Below are positions 21,033 through 21,998 of a stretch of 21,998 bases of DNA, in pieces. Each line of letters begins with the position of its first letter. Position 1 is the stretch's first letter. The translations under genes were made by a program, and so were the position numbers. This DNA is from a virus. Below the pieces are notes generated by a model. It saw only the letters and a program-made list of their open reading frames with translations. It ran no database searches and had not been told where the DNA came from. The stretch is from the IMG/VR virus record IMGVR_UViG_3300037132_000058, positions 1-21,998 of that record; one strand, 5' to 3'.

Positions 21033-21929
21033 ATGGCTTGGCATTCAGGATTCTGGCAAGCAGGCGTCACGGGTACCGCCGCGAATATGAATAATTGCCT
21101 TTTGGGTTGGGGCCTTTATTCGGATTTCCCGACTCCGGCCGCGGCCCCGTCTTCCCCCGGACTTACCAATGGAACAGGTGTGGCGACAGGTTCGCCTATC
21201 AATCTATCAGCCGGGGCAAATACCATCACCATCACAACTCAAGGCACTTTTACTATTAACCTAACTACGGGCAACGCTGGTATAGTCACGTCGGGAACCT
21301 CTATAGTGACCGCCTCGCCCGTCTCTTTAACTAGCGGCTCCAATACCATCACCACCACGGGGACGGGTACGATTACGGTGGGTATTACAGTCACCGCGCC
21401 AGGAAATGCCGGTATGCTCGCCCTTGCCACAGACCGGGATATGATTTATTACTCGGACGGCTCGGCATGGCAGCAGTCGTCTATCGTACCGCCCGCCTCA
21501 CTCGCGCAGGGAGACATCATTTATTTTAACGGCACGAGTTGGGCGAGGCTCGCCGCCACCACGGCGGGTTATGTTTTAACCACGCATGGAGCAACCAGTA
21601 ATCCGACTTTTGCAGCGCCTACGGGCATCACCGGCAACGTCACGCAGTCTCAACCTACACGGGTACTCGGAACGGTCTACCACAACACGGGTACGACGGC
21701 TTTGTTCGTGAGTGTTTATATCTACTACTCAACCTCTGCCTCGGGTGTGGAGTTTTACTGTGACGCCAGTTCGTCGCCCACTACGCCAGTTGCGTGGACA
21801 GAACAAAGCGACGCAGGCGCCATCAGGGAGACCGTCTCATTCTGTGTCCCCTCCGGTTCTTACTACGAGGCAGTTACCAGTTCGGGCTCCCCCACAATCG
21901 GGAAGTGGACGGAGTGGGCCCTCTCCTAA
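21033..21929 (+). CDS. Putative receptor-binding / tail fibre protein
   Basis: 298 residues, AGGAGCG before ATG 21033. The N-terminus (MAWHSGFWQAGVTGTAANMN) may attach to the tip. Residues about 45-125 hold two Thr/Gly-rich 41-residue beta repeats. These are followed by a DRDMIYYSDGSAWQQ and GDIIYFNGTSWARL pair, short hairpins common in fibres. The C-terminal 100 residues form a separate beta domain (VLGTVYHNTGTTALFVSVYI, AIRETVSFCVPSGSYY), likely the receptor-binding head. No enzyme motif is visible, and there is no chaperone gene in the window. Confidence 0.7.
   Translation: MAWHSGFWQAGVTGTAANMNNCLLGWGLYSDFPTPAAAPSSPGLTNGTGVATGSPINLSAGANTITITTQGTFTINLTTGNAGIVTSGTSIVTASPVSLTSGSNTITTTGTGTITVGITVTAPGNAGMLALATDRDMIYYSDGSAWQQSSIVPPASLAQGDIIYFNGTSWARLAATTAGYVLTTHGATSNPTFAAPTGITGNVTQSQPTRVLGTVYHNTGTTALFVSVYIYYSTSASGVEFYCDASSSPTTPVAWTEQSDAGAIRETVSFCVPSGSYYEAVTSSGSPTIGKWTEWALS
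21219..21354 (+). repeat. 41-residue internal repeat in the fibre gene
   Basis: AATACCATCACCA occurs at 21219-21231 and again at 21342-21354, exactly 123 bases (41 codons) apart. The surrounding protein segments (SPINLSAGANTITITT and SPVSLTSGSNTITTTG, then GNAG) are parallel, indicating a duplicated beta unit. Confidence 0.65.
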
Positions 21930-21998
21930 TGTTTAACCGGCTGGTCACTACCCTCGCCATGTTGACCGCCTTGCTCTTTGCCGTAGCTCTTGTCGGCA
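21929..21998 (+). CDS. Start of a gene with a hydrophobic N-terminus (partial)
   Basis: ATG 21929 overlaps the last base of the fibre stop. The 23 codons seen, MFNRLVTTLAMLTALLFAVA and three more, read as a signal peptide or membrane anchor with one basic residue. The rest lies beyond the window. A holin, spanin or exported protein would fit a place after the fibre gene, but this is a guess. Confidence 0.55.
   Translation, partial: MFNRLVTTLAMLTALLFAVALVG

Noticed and set aside
1-21998. CRISPR arrays, tRNA or rRNA genes.
   Set aside because: No regularly spaced short repeats and no cloverleaf-like sequence were noticed. Repeats found are protein-coding tandem units or IS ends.

Overview
The window is a stretch of a tailed-phage or prophage genome. 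All convincing genes lie on the + strand, are tightly packed with frequent ATGA-type overlaps, and follow the order terminase, portal, head, connector, tail. A single long tail-tube protein, a tape measure of only 614 residues and the absence of a sheath gene point to a siphovirus with a short flexible tail. The head genes include Mu F-like and Mu G-like proteins next to an HK97-type protease/capsid pair, a mosaic common in environmental phages. Base composition is moderately GC-rich. Nothing identifies the host reliably, and no integrase, lysis gene or tRNA is visible.

Layout. (1) 1-2021: small accessory genes: the tail of an unknown gene, an HNH/NinG-like cysteine-rich protein, five small unknowns, and a strong intrinsic terminator at 1029-1074. 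The last of these genes encodes a Cys-rich protein. (2) 2029-2361: a probable late-control region without a convincing gene. It has a promoter (TTGACT-N18-TAAAAT) followed at once by a terminator-like hairpin, and shares a 12-base motif with another promoter-like site near 716. (3) 2416-3482: a calcineurin-type metallophosphoesterase overlapping a DUF4406 (nucleoside-deoxyribosyltransferase-like) gene. (4) About 3483-5110: an apparently complete IS200/IS605 element with tnpA (Y1 HUH transposase), tnpB (RuvC nuclease) and hairpin ends. It sits exactly at the DUF4406/terminase junction, so that the terminase small subunit now reads out of the element's right end. (5) 5064-13032: packaging and head: TerS, TerL, portal, a truncated duplicate start of the minor head gene, the minor head protein, a 57-aa unknown, a ChaB/ferritin-like/protease/scaffold fusion with a nested scaffold start, and a major capsid protein with an apparent inserted Ig/FN3-like domain, followed by a strong terminator. 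(6) 13088-16541: decoration-like protein, connector, Mu G-like protein, tail-completion candidate, a small membrane protein and the tail tube. (7) 16554-21929: tail assembly chaperone with a canonical -1 slippery site (CCCAAAA), a tape measure with 44-residue tandem repeats, a hub-like tail protein, two small tip proteins and a receptor-binding candidate. A gene with an N-terminal hydrophobic segment begins at the right edge.

How it works together. The late genes probably form one long transcription unit, controlled from the 2029-2131 region and possibly by the Cys-rich protein encoded just before it (inference). The IS element adds its own strong promoter inside that unit. The most notable points are the IS-TerS translational fusion, two genes whose best-placed start codon is ATA, the protease/scaffold nesting, the programmed frameshift, the capsid insertion domain and the duplicated, synonymously diverged start of the minor head gene.
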